A DNA stretch of 64,000 bases from Shewanella halotolerans (GCF_019457535.1 NZ_CP080417.1:1116001-1180000); one strand, 5' to 3'; counted from the first letter of the stretch, positions 44,663 to 53,470 are shown. The notes: generated by a model not told the origin, from the letters alone. Translations and numbers: made by a program.

Positions 44663-44692
44663 AAAAAGCCCCGCCGATGAGCGGGGCTTTTT
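44663..44692. terminator. Terminator between yajQ and ampG
   Basis: Stem AAAAAGCCCCGC / GCGGGGCTTTTT with loop CGATGA; symmetrical A- and T-runs let it serve both convergent genes. Confidence 0.92.
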
Positions 44693-44753
44693 ATTGCCTG
44701 TTATCGAGACGAGTGAGCTTTGGGTGCTAGTCTCTTGTCTATTAGTTTCATGC

Positions 44754-46175
44754 TTACTGGTCTCTCGCCTGCTGCACATCTTGCGAGTCCAGGGGCTCGG
44801 CCTGCTCGTCGCCGTTGGGATGGGGGGCGTATTTCTGCACCAAGACAATCAGCCCCAGCACAGGGAAGCCGATGACGCTGGCGGCGACGAAGAAGTTCAC
44901 ATAGCCGTAGGCATCGATATATTGGCCTGAGAAGCCCGCCACAAACTTGGGAAACAGCAGCATGATGGAGGAGAGCAGGGCATACTGAGTCGCGCTGTAG
45001 CCGCTACTGGTCAGGCTGGAGAGATAGGCGATAAAGGCTGCGGTGGCGACTCCGGCGCTGAAGTTGTCGATGGAGATCACCACAGTCAATAGCTCTAGGT
45101 TGTAGCCGATCATCGCCTGATAGGCGAAGAGCAGGTTGGTGACCGCCACCATGAAGGCGCCTAAGAAGAGGATCTTCATAGTGCCGTAGCGGGCCAGCAG
45201 CATGCCGCCGGCGCCAGCGCCTACCAGGGTCATGATTAAGCCATACACCTTACTGAGGGTGGCTATCTCCGTCTTAGAGAAGCCCATGTCCACATAGAAG
45301 ACGTTGGCCATGATCCCCATGACGATATCCGAGATCCGGTAGCAGGAGATCAGCAGCAGGATCAGTATGGCGCTGCGGCCGTAACGTTTAAAGAAATCGA
45401 TGAAGGGCAGTATGCTAGCGGTATAGAGCCAGGAGGCCGCCGCAGCCACGGGCCTGGGGGAGCGCTCTGATAGGCTCTGCTTCAGGTCTGATTCTATCTG
45501 GTCCGCCTCCTTAGCCTCGACCTTGGGCTCGCTGCTCAGTAGGGTGGTGAAGATACCGATAAACATCAGGCCCGCCATGACCAGGTAAGCAGTCTGCCAG
45601 GAGGCGAGATCATAGGCCTCGCTATTGGGGTCGACCCAGGCGGCTATGGTCAGGGCGCCGGCGGTGGCGACAATCATGGCGCTGCGATAGCCCACCTGAT
45701 AGGCGGCTGCGAGGGCGGCCTGCATCTTCTGCGGCGCCGATTCGATGCGAAAGGCGTCGATCACAATATCTTGGGTGGCCGAGGCGAAGGCCACCATGAG
45801 GGCGAACAGCGCCAGGCGCTCCAGGTCGGCCAAGGGGTCACTCTGGCTCATGCCTAAAATGGCGAGCACTAACAGCATTTGTGCGAAGAGCATCCAGCCG
45901 CGGCGCCGTCCTAATATTTTGGTTAAGAAGGGCAGCGACATGCGATCTACCAGAGGCGACCAGGCCCACTTAAAGCCATAGGCGAGGGCTATCCAGCTGA
46001 AGTAGCCGATGGCGGTGCGATCTATGCCTGCTTCCCTTAGCCAAAAGGAGAGGGTTGAGAACACCAGCATCAAGGGCAGACCGGCGGAGAAGCCGAGAAA
46101 CAGCAGGATCAATACCCGCTTGTGGAAATAGATGGTGAGGGCGTCTCGCAATCGGGAAACTCGGGATGCAATCAA
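44754..46175 (-). CDS. ampG: AmpG-type muropeptide permease
   Basis: MFS transporter that imports anhydro-muropeptides for wall recycling and, indirectly, beta-lactamase induction. The 473 residues form about 12-14 helices, with the AmpG-typical GFSAGLPLMLVFSTLSFWLREAG near the N-terminus and ATQDIVIDAFRIE. The open frame begins at TTG 46175; another TTG (46151) could be the start, and neither has a clear ribosome site. In E. coli ampG lies beside yajG and bolA, both present further right here. Confidence 0.92.
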   Translation of the reverse strand: MIASRVSRLRDALTIYFHKRVLILLFLGFSAGLPLMLVFSTLSFWLREAGIDRTAIGYFSWIALAYGFKWAWSPLVDRMSLPFLTKILGRRRGWMLFAQMLLVLAILGMSQSDPLADLERLALFALMVAFASATQDIVIDAFRIESAPQKMQAALAAAYQVGYRSAMIVATAGALTIAAWVDPNSEAYDLASWQTAYLVMAGLMFIGIFTTLLSSEPKVEAKEADQIESDLKQSLSERSPRPVAAAASWLYTASILPFIDFFKRYGRSAILILLLISCYRISDIVMGIMANVFYVDMGFSKTEIATLSKVYGLIMTLVGAGAGGMLLARYGTMKILFLGAFMVAVTNLLFAYQAMIGYNLELLTVVISIDNFSAGVATAAFIAYLSSLTSSGYSATQYALLSSIMLLFPKFVAGFSGQYIDAYGYVNFFVAASVIGFPVLGLIVLVQKYAPHPNGDEQAEPLDSQDVQQARDQ

Positions 46176-46255
46176 AATAGCAGTCGGCGTTGTCAGGCTA
46201 GGTGGGGTTAGCTTAAACGCTGGAGCCGCAAATAAAAAGTGAAAAATCCGTCATG

Positions 46256-46295
46256 AAAAAAGCCCAGTCCGGAAAGACTGAGCTTGGCTTTTTTT
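46256..46295 (-). terminator. Intrinsic terminator after the Cys-rich hypothetical gene
   Basis: Outer stem AAAAAAGCC / GGCTTTTTT with an inner CAGTC / GACTG stem and a 5-base bulge. On the minus strand the run of T follows the stem. Confidence 0.78.
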
Positions 46296-46320
46296 CGAAT
46301 TATCTTAATAAAGATAGTTG

Positions 46321-46653
46321 CTATGACATTGAGCTTGGTCTGGTACCGATACAACAACTTGGGCAGGTGCCACCGAGACTGAGAAAATCGCAGCAATCGT
46401 CTATCTGCTTTCGCAAGAACTGATTGCCTCGTATGGTCCAGTCGGGCCACCTGTCGAAGGCATGTATCAAGTGCCAAAACACTCGCTCGATATCGGTTTG
46501 CGCATCACCCTGATGATTGAACTGTGCCCACTCTTCTAGGGTGTCCCATAAGTAAAGCTGGATCTCATTGAAATCGAGTTGATTATTTAAAAACGCTTTT
46601 CCATATTGAGCCAGCTGGGGCGCTTTATTATCGATGAACTCATTGGGTGTCAT
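46321..46653 (-). CDS. Conserved-looking hypothetical protein with Cys-rich C-terminus
   Basis: Not recognised. The 110 residues have no signal or membrane segment. The first 85 are helical with many aromatic residues (LYLWDTLEEWAQFNH, VFWHLIHAFDRWPDW). The C-terminus carries five cysteines as CC-x8-C-x2-CC (DDCCDFLSLGGTCPSCCIG), able to bind a metal or cluster. AAGGAGG seven bases before the ATG is a near-perfect ribosome site, which supports a real gene. It stands between ampG and ppiA on the same strand. Confidence 0.75.
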   Translation of the reverse strand: MTPNEFIDNKAPQLAQYGKAFLNNQLDFNEIQLYLWDTLEEWAQFNHQGDAQTDIERVFWHLIHAFDRWPDWTIRGNQFLRKQIDDCCDFLSLGGTCPSCCIGTRPSSMS

Positions 46654-46740
46654 CGTCCGCCTCCTTGCTACTACAGGCCTAAGTATAGCCAGTGGATTGA
46701 ACGCCAGTTGTCTGAGATAAAAAATTTAATGTTCTGATTT

Positions 46741-46786
46741 ATGGCACTTTAATGAAAGAAACATCAATCTTGAATTAAAGTGCCAT
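46741..46786. repeat. Perfect 13-bp inverted repeat with 20-bp centre
   Basis: ATGGCACTTTAAT (46741-46753) and its exact complement ATTAAAGTGCCAT (46774-46786). The centre is A-rich and no T-run follows, so it does not look like an intrinsic terminator. It lies 75 bp past the ppiA stop and 88 bp before the Cys-rich gene, both on the minus strand. Confidence 0.85.
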
Positions 46787-46860
46787 TAATTTTGAATGAA
46801 TGCAAAGTCTTATAGTTTTCTTAAACTAGCAGAATAGGTTCTCAAACCTGCAGACACGAT

Positions 46861-47445
46861 TTACTGTCTCGGTAGCAGGGTTGCCTTCTTGAGGATGATC
46901 GGCTGCACCGGGAAGTCGGGCCAGCCCAGCTTGGTATTGATCTGCGTCTCTACTTCGGACATGGCTTCCAGCACTTCCATCCCCTCGCTGACTTCACCGA
47001 AGACGGCATAACCCCAGCGACGCTTAGAGGGGTCGAGACGCTTGTTGTCACCTACGTTAAAGTAAAATTGCGCGGTGGCCGAGTGAGGATCGTCTTCGCG
47101 GGCCATGGCGATGGTGCCCAGGCCGTTGCTCAGGCCATTGCCCGACTCGTTAACGATAGGCTTGCCATAGGGCTTCTCTTCCAGCTTGGGATTGAGGCCG
47201 CCGCCCTGAACCACGAAACCTGGGATGATGCGGTGAAACAGGGTGTTGTCGTAGTGCCCCTTGACCACATAGGTGAGAAAGTTATCTACCGTGATGGGGG
47301 CACGCTTACGATCCAGCTCGACCACTATATTACCCATGGTGGTTTCCAGTTTGACCTTGGGATAGATGGTGTCGCTCTGAATGTCCAGTGCCTGCGCCAG
47401 GCCGGAAAAAGCGAGTAACAGTAGGGCGCCAAGCCAGATTCTCAT
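46861..47445 (-). CDS. ppiA: Periplasmic peptidyl-prolyl cis-trans isomerase, cyclophilin type
   Basis: Cyclophilin that accelerates prolyl isomerisation of exported proteins. The 194 residues start with a Sec signal (cleavage near AQA at residue 19), followed by the cyclophilin core FHRIIPGFVVQGG, GTIAMAREDDPHSATAQFYFN and WGYAVFGEVSEGMEVLE. The catalytic-type Arg is present in FHRI. AAGGAAG precedes the ATG. It is 19 bp downstream of yajG on the same strand. Confidence 0.95.
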   Translation of the reverse strand: MRIWLGALLLLAFSGLAQALDIQSDTIYPKVKLETTMGNIVVELDRKRAPITVDNFLTYVVKGHYDNTLFHRIIPGFVVQGGGLNPKLEEKPYGKPIVNESGNGLSNGLGTIAMAREDDPHSATAQFYFNVGDNKRLDPSKRRWGYAVFGEVSEGMEVLEAMSEVETQINTKLGWPDFPVQPIILKKATLLPRQ

Positions 47446-47464
47446 GTGAACTTCCTTATCTTAG

Positions 47465-48031
47465 TTATTGTTGGATGAACTGGTTGAGTTCGGGGTCGTT
47501 GATTATCTTTGCGGTCAGATCGCCGAGCAGATCGTTGACCGACAGCTCCAGGGTCGCAAAGTCTGCGCTAAAGGGACCCGACACCAGGTTACGGGCGGTA
47601 TAGCGCTTGGTAAAGGTCTTGCTTTCGTTGCTGGCGATCACATTGATGATGATATCGTTGGTCGCCTGATAGCCGAAGGTAGTGTCGCTGACGTCGGTCA
47701 GCAGCTTTTCCAGTTGCAGCTGCATATGGTTCACCGAGCTTGGATCGATGCGATATCCCGCCCTGGTAAAGCCGTCACGAAACACCTGCTCCAGCTGGCG
47801 GCGGGGCGACTCCGATGGGCTCACGAGCCTGGCGGCATCCCCTTCATTATTAAAGCGGGCAATGAAGTTTGCCGAGCGGGTGTCTATCATCTCGATGGCG
47901 ACGGGCTTGGCCGGGACCCCTTGGGATTCAATAGCAGGCAACTGCGGATTGAGCGCCATATGGGTCGGCGTATGAGAGGCGCAGCCAAATAGCAGGCCAG
48001 CACAGGCGATGATGGGAATAAATCGTTTCAT
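47465..48031 (-). CDS. yajG: YajG-family lipoprotein
   Basis: Predicted outer-membrane lipoprotein of unknown role. The 188 residues (E. coli 192) have a lipobox LLFGC at residue 17 (signal MKRFIPIIACAGLLFGC). The mature part resembles the YajG family, with QLQLEKLLTDVSDTTFGY. In E. coli yajG sits between ampG and bolA; the same three genes occur here in the same relative order but spread over 8 kb. Confidence 0.88.
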   Translation of the reverse strand: MKRFIPIIACAGLLFGCASHTPTHMALNPQLPAIESQGVPAKPVAIEMIDTRSANFIARFNNEGDAARLVSPSESPRRQLEQVFRDGFTRAGYRIDPSSVNHMQLQLEKLLTDVSDTTFGYQATNDIIINVIASNESKTFTKRYTARNLVSGPFSADFATLELSVNDLLGDLTAKIINDPELNQFIQQ

Positions 48032-48205
48032 AGCGGAAAATCATGCTGTAAAAAGGTGGCATCAGCATACCAGAATCTTCATTGGATGCCAGTGGGAGGC
48101 CTGTTTGTTAAGGCTTTGTTGCTCGCCGGGGTTTTAACTTAAACCAGAAAGCGTTAGAGTAAAAATTCCACTAAAAAGGTGCGGTCAAATGGCCGTCAGC
48201 CCGAT

Positions 48206-48237
48206 AAGAAAGATAACAAAGAGAAGAAAGATAACAA
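48206..48237 (+). repeat. Direct 14-bp duplication in the leader of the DUF2804 gene
   Basis: AAGAAAGATAACAA occurs at 48206-48219 and 48224-48237, an 18-bp period, ending 3 bp before the ATG. It forms a purine-rich leader in place of a compact ribosome site. Confidence 0.7.
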
Positions 48238-48240
48238 GCA

Positions 48241-49293
48241 ATGAAGATGGATATTCAACCCAGCGCGGTGCAGACCCTGGGGGCGCCGGATAGCCTGATC
48301 TCAAACTCGGGCCAGGTGCAATATGGTCACTTCGATGGCCCGGTCAAATCCTTTGGCCTGGAGCACTTTCGCTATACCAATGTGATGGACAAGCCTGCCA
48401 GTCATCTCGCGCGGCATTTTCATTTCAAGCAGTTCCAGTTTGTCTCTGTGGTGACGCCAAGGTATGTGATTGGGGTCGCCATTGCCGATATCCGCTACGC
48501 CGGTACAGGTTTCTGTTACCTCTATGACATCAAGGCCAATCAGCTGGTGGAAACCACCTGGCTCAAGCCGCTGGCCATGGGCTGCCAACTGGCAGACTCC
48601 CCTTGGGCCGGCAGGGCGCAGCTCGCAAGTGGCAAGGGTAGGGTGACCATAGAAATTGTCGAGGGAATATGGCAGCTCAACATCGACACGGCGCAGATCA
48701 AGGCCGAATTGATGCTCACGCCTATGCCCCTTAGCCTGCCCATGGCCATGTGTAACCCGACAGGTTATAGCGGCTGGACCTATACCCAGAAGCACAATTG
48801 CCTCAAGCTGGGCGGCAGCCTCACCATTCATCACGAGCCACAGCCCCTCAACCGCGCCCTGGCGGGCTATGATTTTTCCGCCGGTTATATGCGCCGTGAG
48901 ACCAGCTGGCGCTGGGCCAGTATCAATGGCTATCAGGGCGATGATTTGCTCGGCCTCAACCTGGCGGCGGGGGTGAATGAGACCGGCTGCAACGAGAATG
49001 TGTTTTGGGTCAACGGCGAGCGTCATCTGCTGGGGCCTGTGCATTTTGCCTTTAGCCGCGCGCCCGAATCCGCTGATGATGCCAGCTGGCAGATAAGCTC
49101 CCAGGACGGCCGGGTGGCGCTCAACTTCCGCCCGCTGAATCGCCGCCAGGAGAAGCTCAATCTCTGGTTGCTGAAGAGCAACTTCAGGCAGTATCTGGGC
49201 TATTTCGACGGCGAGATCCGCGACGGCCTGGGGCGTACTCATCGTATCGATAATCTGCTTGGCTTAACCGAAGATCACTTTGCCCGCTGGTAG
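48241..49293 (+). CDS. DUF2804 domain protein
   Basis: Function unknown. The 350 residues have no signal peptide or membrane segments and read as a beta-rich soluble protein with many Trp and Gly residues, in keeping with a DUF2804 domain through the full chain (segments such as FQFVSVVTPRYVIGVAIADI, GYSGWTYTQKHNCLKLGG and ASINGYQGDDLLGLNLAAGV). It is 63 bp upstream of the sterol-desaturase-like gene, so the two may be co-expressed. ATG at 48241 and 48247 are both possible. Confidence 0.82.
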   Translation: MKMDIQPSAVQTLGAPDSLISNSGQVQYGHFDGPVKSFGLEHFRYTNVMDKPASHLARHFHFKQFQFVSVVTPRYVIGVAIADIRYAGTGFCYLYDIKANQLVETTWLKPLAMGCQLADSPWAGRAQLASGKGRVTIEIVEGIWQLNIDTAQIKAELMLTPMPLSLPMAMCNPTGYSGWTYTQKHNCLKLGGSLTIHHEPQPLNRALAGYDFSAGYMRRETSWRWASINGYQGDDLLGLNLAAGVNETGCNENVFWVNGERHLLGPVHFAFSRAPESADDASWQISSQDGRVALNFRPLNRRQEKLNLWLLKSNFRQYLGYFDGEIRDGLGRTHRIDNLLGLTEDHFARW

Positions 49294-49356
49294 GGACTTT
49301 GTCCGCTGGTAGGGCGTGCTTAGGAAATAACTTAGGGAATATAAAGGAATAATTAG

Positions 49357-50259
49357 ATGGATTTTAATTCACTCATCGCGCACCCCGAGGTGCTGTTACT
49401 GGTGCTGGCGCCGCTGTTTTTTGTCTGTATCCTAGCCGAGTGGTATCTGGGGGACCGTCGTGGTCGTTTGCCCGATAATGCCCGCTATCATCTGCCCGAG
49501 GTGCTGTGTAACTTTACCCTGGCGGGCCTGCATCAGGGAGCGGATATTCTCACCGGGCTATTAATAGCCAAATTATATCTGTGGGCGTTCGACTGGCGTC
49601 TGCTGGATATTCAGATGGGGCTGGGTAGCTTTATCGCGCTTATTATCGCCCAGGACTTTTGCTACTACTGGTTCCACCGCGCCAGCCACAGGGTGCGCTG
49701 GATGTGGGCGGCCCACGTGGCGCACCATAGCTCGGAGCGCATGAATTTTAGCACCGCTTTTAGGCAGAGCCTGATGTACCCTTTTGCCGGCATGTGGATC
49801 TTCTGGCTGCCGCTGGTGGTGGTCGGCTTCGATCCTAACTGGGTGGTGTTTGTCGTGCTGCTTAACCTGGGACTGCAGTTTTTCGTGCATACCCAGGCAG
49901 TGAAAACCCTTGGGCCGCTGGAGTGGCTGTTTAATACGCCTTCCCATCACAGGGTGCATCATGGGCGCAATCCTCAATATATAGATAAGAACTATGCCGG
50001 CGTGCTGATCATCTGGGATCGCCTGTTTGGCACCTATGTAAAGGAAGAAGAGACGGTGGAGTATGGCATCACCAAGCCGGTGAACAGTTTTAATCCCCTG
50101 ATCGTAACCTTTAGCGAGTGGAAGACGATGTTTAGCGAGGCTTTCGCGCCTGGGCTAAGCCTTAAGCAGCGCCTTGCCTTGATGTTTGCGCCGCCGGCGG
50201 CGCCCGAGCCGCAAGATGAGATTGCTGATACCGAGCCCGAGCGTAAGCTTGCCTCCTAA
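49357..50259 (+). CDS. Sterol desaturase / fatty acid hydroxylase superfamily protein
   Basis: Membrane di-iron oxygenase that would hydroxylate or desaturate a lipid. The 300 residues have four or more membrane helices and the eight-His metal site: HRASH, HVAHHSSE and HHRVHHGRN in order (about residues 106-110, 119-123, 196-201). AAAGGA stands eight bases before the ATG. The neighbour DUF2804 may act on the same lipid (inference). The lipid substrate cannot be told from sequence. Confidence 0.9.
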   Translation: MDFNSLIAHPEVLLLVLAPLFFVCILAEWYLGDRRGRLPDNARYHLPEVLCNFTLAGLHQGADILTGLLIAKLYLWAFDWRLLDIQMGLGSFIALIIAQDFCYYWFHRASHRVRWMWAAHVAHHSSERMNFSTAFRQSLMYPFAGMWIFWLPLVVVGFDPNWVVFVVLLNLGLQFFVHTQAVKTLGPLEWLFNTPSHHRVHHGRNPQYIDKNYAGVLIIWDRLFGTYVKEEETVEYGITKPVNSFNPLIVTFSEWKTMFSEAFAPGLSLKQRLALMFAPPAAPEPQDEIADTEPERKLAS

Positions 50260-50350
50260 AAGCAAGGTTAATAAAAACAAGGTTAATAAAAGAATCGCTT
50301 GGTGATCTAGAGGGAAGTAGTGTCTGACTAACCGCTAAGCTTCACTCATA

Positions 50351-50379
50351 AAAAAAACAGGGCCCTGGCCCTGTTTTTT
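50351..50379. terminator. Bidirectional terminator between the hydroxylase gene and rlmG
   Basis: Stem ACAGGGC / GCCCTGT with a 4-base loop, flanked by seven A on one side and six T on the other. It serves both convergent genes. Confidence 0.92.
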
Positions 50380-50448
50380 GTGTCTGCACGTTAAGTTGCG
50401 AGTAGGTCAAGTGATGCGCTGGTCAGATTCGGTTTGCTGCTCAAGCTA

Positions 50449-51654
50449 TTAGCTTTGATGGTCCGGCTCGTTCACATCTTTAGCCGGTTTAACCGGCTCT
50501 TTCGCTGACTTGATAGCCCGCAAGATCACAAACTTGCCGTTAGAGGCGGCCGTTTCGCAGTTTTTAAAGATCCGCTTGAGCTTGACGTGATAGCCCAGGT
50601 GGCGATTGCCCACCACCTGCAGCATGCCGCCAGGCCTGAGCTGGTGGAAGGCATCTAGAAACATCTGCCAGGCGATATGATCTGTAATAGCCTCGCCCTG
50701 ATGAAAGGGGGGGTTACAGAGCACCAGATCCGGTTTCACCTCATCGCCCAGGTGGGTCAGGCAGTCGTCCCAGTGAAAGTGCCCCTGAGGCATGGCTTGC
50801 TCTGGATTGTCGAGCTTATTCGCTTGCCAGTTTTGTCTCGCCGAGGTGATGGCCATCTCTGAGTCATCCACGAAATGAACCTCAGCGTCCGGATAACACT
50901 GCTTGGCCCTCAGCCCCAGGATGCCGTTGCCGCAGCCGAGATCCACTATGGTGTCGAACTGGCCTTCTGGCAGATTGTCCAGCATGATGCGGGCGCCGAT
51001 ATCCAGCTTGTTGGCGGCGAAGACATTGCTAAGGTTGCTGATGCTGAGGTTAAACTCTTTCACCGGCCAGCTCACCTCGCTCGGTAGGCGCCTTGGTTTA
51101 CCGTCGGCGATACAGGTGATCACCCGGGTCTTCTTCCAGGCCAGGCTGGCCGAGGCGGGGCCTAGGTACTTAGCTATGGTCTCCAGCAGCGCCTTATTGA
51201 TCGACTTTGCCTTGGCGCCAATATACACAGGGGTGTTGGGCGCCAGAGACTGAGACAGGCGCTGCAGCTGGTGGATAAAATAGTTGAGATTCTTCGGCAG
51301 CTTCATCAGCACCAGGTTTAGGCCTTGGGGCGGCAGCTCGCGGCTGTTGAGCCAGGTAAGATTGCTATCGCTTAGCCGATGGGCTTTGAGGTTTTGCAGC
51401 GTGCCTAGCTGACTCGTCTTGGCATCTGTCTCGACCCAGATGGGCCAGTCGGCCTCAATGGAAGTAAGGGCGGTGCACAGGGCGCCGAAACTGTCGTTGA
51501 CAACGGCCGTGTTGGCTTTGGGTTGCTCAATCTCTCTTAGGTGTTTTATCAGATGTTCGTCCGCCGCGTCCCAGGCCTGCAGGTTAGAGACCTGATTGGC
51601 GGGATAACGGGAGAGACTCAGCTCGATATCGGCAACGGAGAATTGAGTTGTCAT
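50449..51654 (-). CDS. rlmG: 23S rRNA (guanine-1835-N2)-methyltransferase RlmG
   Basis: SAM-dependent enzyme that methylates G1835 of 23S rRNA. The 401 residues (E. coli 378) have an N-terminal inactive methyltransferase-like half and a C-terminal catalytic half with SAM motif VDLGCGNGILGLRA and catalytic LCNPPFHQG. The end KEPVKPAKDVNEPDHQS is a longer tail than in E. coli. It is divergent from the AlkB-like gene. Confidence 0.94.
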   Translation of the reverse strand: MTTQFSVADIELSLSRYPANQVSNLQAWDAADEHLIKHLREIEQPKANTAVVNDSFGALCTALTSIEADWPIWVETDAKTSQLGTLQNLKAHRLSDSNLTWLNSRELPPQGLNLVLMKLPKNLNYFIHQLQRLSQSLAPNTPVYIGAKAKSINKALLETIAKYLGPASASLAWKKTRVITCIADGKPRRLPSEVSWPVKEFNLSISNLSNVFAANKLDIGARIMLDNLPEGQFDTIVDLGCGNGILGLRAKQCYPDAEVHFVDDSEMAITSARQNWQANKLDNPEQAMPQGHFHWDDCLTHLGDEVKPDLVLCNPPFHQGEAITDHIAWQMFLDAFHQLRPGGMLQVVGNRHLGYHVKLKRIFKNCETAASNGKFVILRAIKSAKEPVKPAKDVNEPDHQS

Positions 51655-51764
51655 GGCTAGGCTGCTACTTTGAAAATTGGGGCGGCGATTATCGCAGATT
51701 TGCCCCGCGAGGTATATGCCTGGCGACGTGTGAGTTAGGTGACTAGGCGAGTAGGAAGCAACAG

Positions 51765-52412
51765 ATGCAACAGCAAGGGTTTGGATTCGATGAGATTGGC
51801 CACGAGGAAAGAGATGAAGGGGTTGAGAAGCAACAGACTCCCAGGCCGCCTATTACCCTGATCCCTGGGTATCTGAATCAGGCCCAGCAAAACGCCTTGC
51901 TTGATGAGGCCGAACATTATCCCTTTAGCCGACCAGAGCTGACACTCTTTGGCCGCACCCATCCCATCCCCAGACGTCAGGTGTGGTTTGGCGATGATGG
52001 CTGCGATTATCTCTATTCTGGCCTCTTCATTCGCGCCGAGCCCTGGCCCAAGTATGCCTTGCGCCTGCGGGAGAAACTTCAGCGAGACTTTGGCCTGGTA
52101 AGCAATGGTGTGCTGGTCAACCATTATCATGATGGCAGCGATACCATGGGCTGGCACAGCGACGATGAGGCCGAGATAGTCCCGGGCTCGGATATCGCTT
52201 CTGTCACATTAGGCGCCAGTCGTCCCTTCTTTCTGCGTCATACTCAGAGCAAGACCAAGGTCGAGCTGATGCTCAATAGCGGCGATCTGTTGATCATGCA
52301 CTGGCCCATGCAGTCGAGCTGGCAACATGCGCTGCCGAAAAGGGCCAAGGTGAACCAACCTAGGCTAAACTTGACCTATCGGCATTTAATTCCACACTTT
52401 CATCATGGATAA
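51765..52412 (+). CDS. AlkB-like 2-oxoglutarate/Fe(II)-dependent dioxygenase
   Basis: Oxidative demethylase family; homologues repair alkylated DNA or RNA bases. The 215 residues contain the iron-binding triad HxD (MGWHSDDEAEIV) and distal His (SSWQHALPKR), then the 2-oxoglutarate-binding Arg in RLNLTYRHL. Similarity looks closer to ALKBH2/3-type bacterial proteins than to E. coli AlkB (inference). No adjacent ada-like gene is present. Confidence 0.9.
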   Translation: MQQQGFGFDEIGHEERDEGVEKQQTPRPPITLIPGYLNQAQQNALLDEAEHYPFSRPELTLFGRTHPIPRRQVWFGDDGCDYLYSGLFIRAEPWPKYALRLREKLQRDFGLVSNGVLVNHYHDGSDTMGWHSDDEAEIVPGSDIASVTLGASRPFFLRHTQSKTKVELMLNSGDLLIMHWPMQSSWQHALPKRAKVNQPRLNLTYRHLIPHFHHG

Positions 52413-52541
52413 AGTGATCGCGCCGAGGCGGGAAGTGTAAGCTAGCTCTCACCTTTGCAGGGATGAAAGTTTTATTCTCATCGTGAGCAGGTGTGTCGCA
52501 CAATGTCTGTGGGACCCGATAATCACCAGAAGGAGTTGCTT

Positions 52542-53045
52542 ATGAATAAGATGTTCGTGACCACGGTAACGGGTGTCGTTACCCCTGGGGTTGTTAAGGC
52601 GATGGCTAATCTGACCCGCGAGGCAGGTGGCGAGTGGTTAAGCAGCAAGGTGATCAAGATGGATGCCTGGTTTGCCGCCATGATGAAGGTGGCGATCGCT
52701 CAGGATAAGGTGGCCGATCTGCAGGCAGATTTTGTGCAGCAGTTCCCCGAACTTGTCTTTAGCTTCAGCGACATGGCCGAGGTTTTGAGTGAACACACCC
52801 GCAGCTTGAGATTTAATGTGGACTGCTCAGACAGGCCGGGGCTGACGCGGGAGATAGTCGATATCCTCTCTAACCTGGATCTCGAGGTTGAGCAGATGGA
52901 GTGCAACCGGGTCCATGTCTCTACCCTGGGGCAGACGGTATTCTCGGCCAAGTTGGCAGTATCCGTGCCCGATGAGATCAGCGGCGACAGCGTTATCGAG
53001 CTGTTGGAAAACGTCTCCCAAGATGCCAGAGTCAGCCTGACCTAA
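52542..53045 (+). CDS. ACT-domain protein related to GcvR
   Basis: Probable regulatory protein that senses an amino acid. ATG at 52542 with GAAGGAG ahead of it gives 167 residues; 17 upstream in-frame codons are discounted. Two ACT modules are visible: FVTTVTGVVTPGVVKAMANLTREAGGEW at the N-terminus and FNVDCSDRPGLTREIVDILSNLDLEV in the second half. GcvR of E. coli has the same tandem design and represses the glycine cleavage operon. It is 125 bp before bolA. Confidence 0.85.
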   Translation: MNKMFVTTVTGVVTPGVVKAMANLTREAGGEWLSSKVIKMDAWFAAMMKVAIAQDKVADLQADFVQQFPELVFSFSDMAEVLSEHTRSLRFNVDCSDRPGLTREIVDILSNLDLEVEQMECNRVHVSTLGQTVFSAKLAVSVPDEISGDSVIELLENVSQDARVSLT

Positions 53046-53170
53046 GCTTGAGGCAAGGGCTGTGGGTTAAGTGATCGCCTGCGGAGTCTGGGTGATGGAG
53101 AGTTGATCTTTGTTGCCACTCACAGTACTCTGCGGCCACTTAAGTTTTCTATTCGATAGAGACGATAGCC

Positions 53171-53470
53171 ATGTCAGTAAAACAGCAGATAATCGATACG
53201 CTCACTCAAGTCTTAGCCCCTGTGCATCTTGAGGTGATCAACGAGAGCGACAACCACCATGTGCCGCCAAATTCCGAGACCCATTTTAAGGTGATCGTCG
53301 CCAGCGCCGTGTTCGAGGGCCAGCGTCTCATCGGCCGTCACCGCGCGGTCAACGAGGCGCTCAAGGCGCAGTTCGACGCCGGGCTCCATGCCCTGTCTAT
53401 GCACACCTTTACCCCCGAAGAGTGGGACCAAGAGGTGCAGGTGCCTAACTCGCCCAAATGTAAGGGCTAA
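53171..53470 (+). CDS. bolA: BolA-family protein
   Basis: Stress-related protein that pairs with monothiol glutaredoxins around a [2Fe-2S] centre and can act as a transcription factor. The 99 residues have the family helix-turn-helix-like fold: HFKVIVASAVFEGQRLIGRHRAVN and HALSMHTFTPEEW. The segment HHVPPNSETHF supplies the His expected to ligate the cluster with Grx4. Confidence 0.95.
   Translation: MSVKQQIIDTLTQVLAPVHLEVINESDNHHVPPNSETHFKVIVASAVFEGQRLIGRHRAVNEALKAQFDAGLHALSMHTFTPEEWDQEVQVPNSPKCKG

Noticed and set aside
48301..49242. 313-codon frame antisense to the DUF2804 gene
   Set aside because: Shadow frame created by high third-position GC of the real gene; no protein family features.
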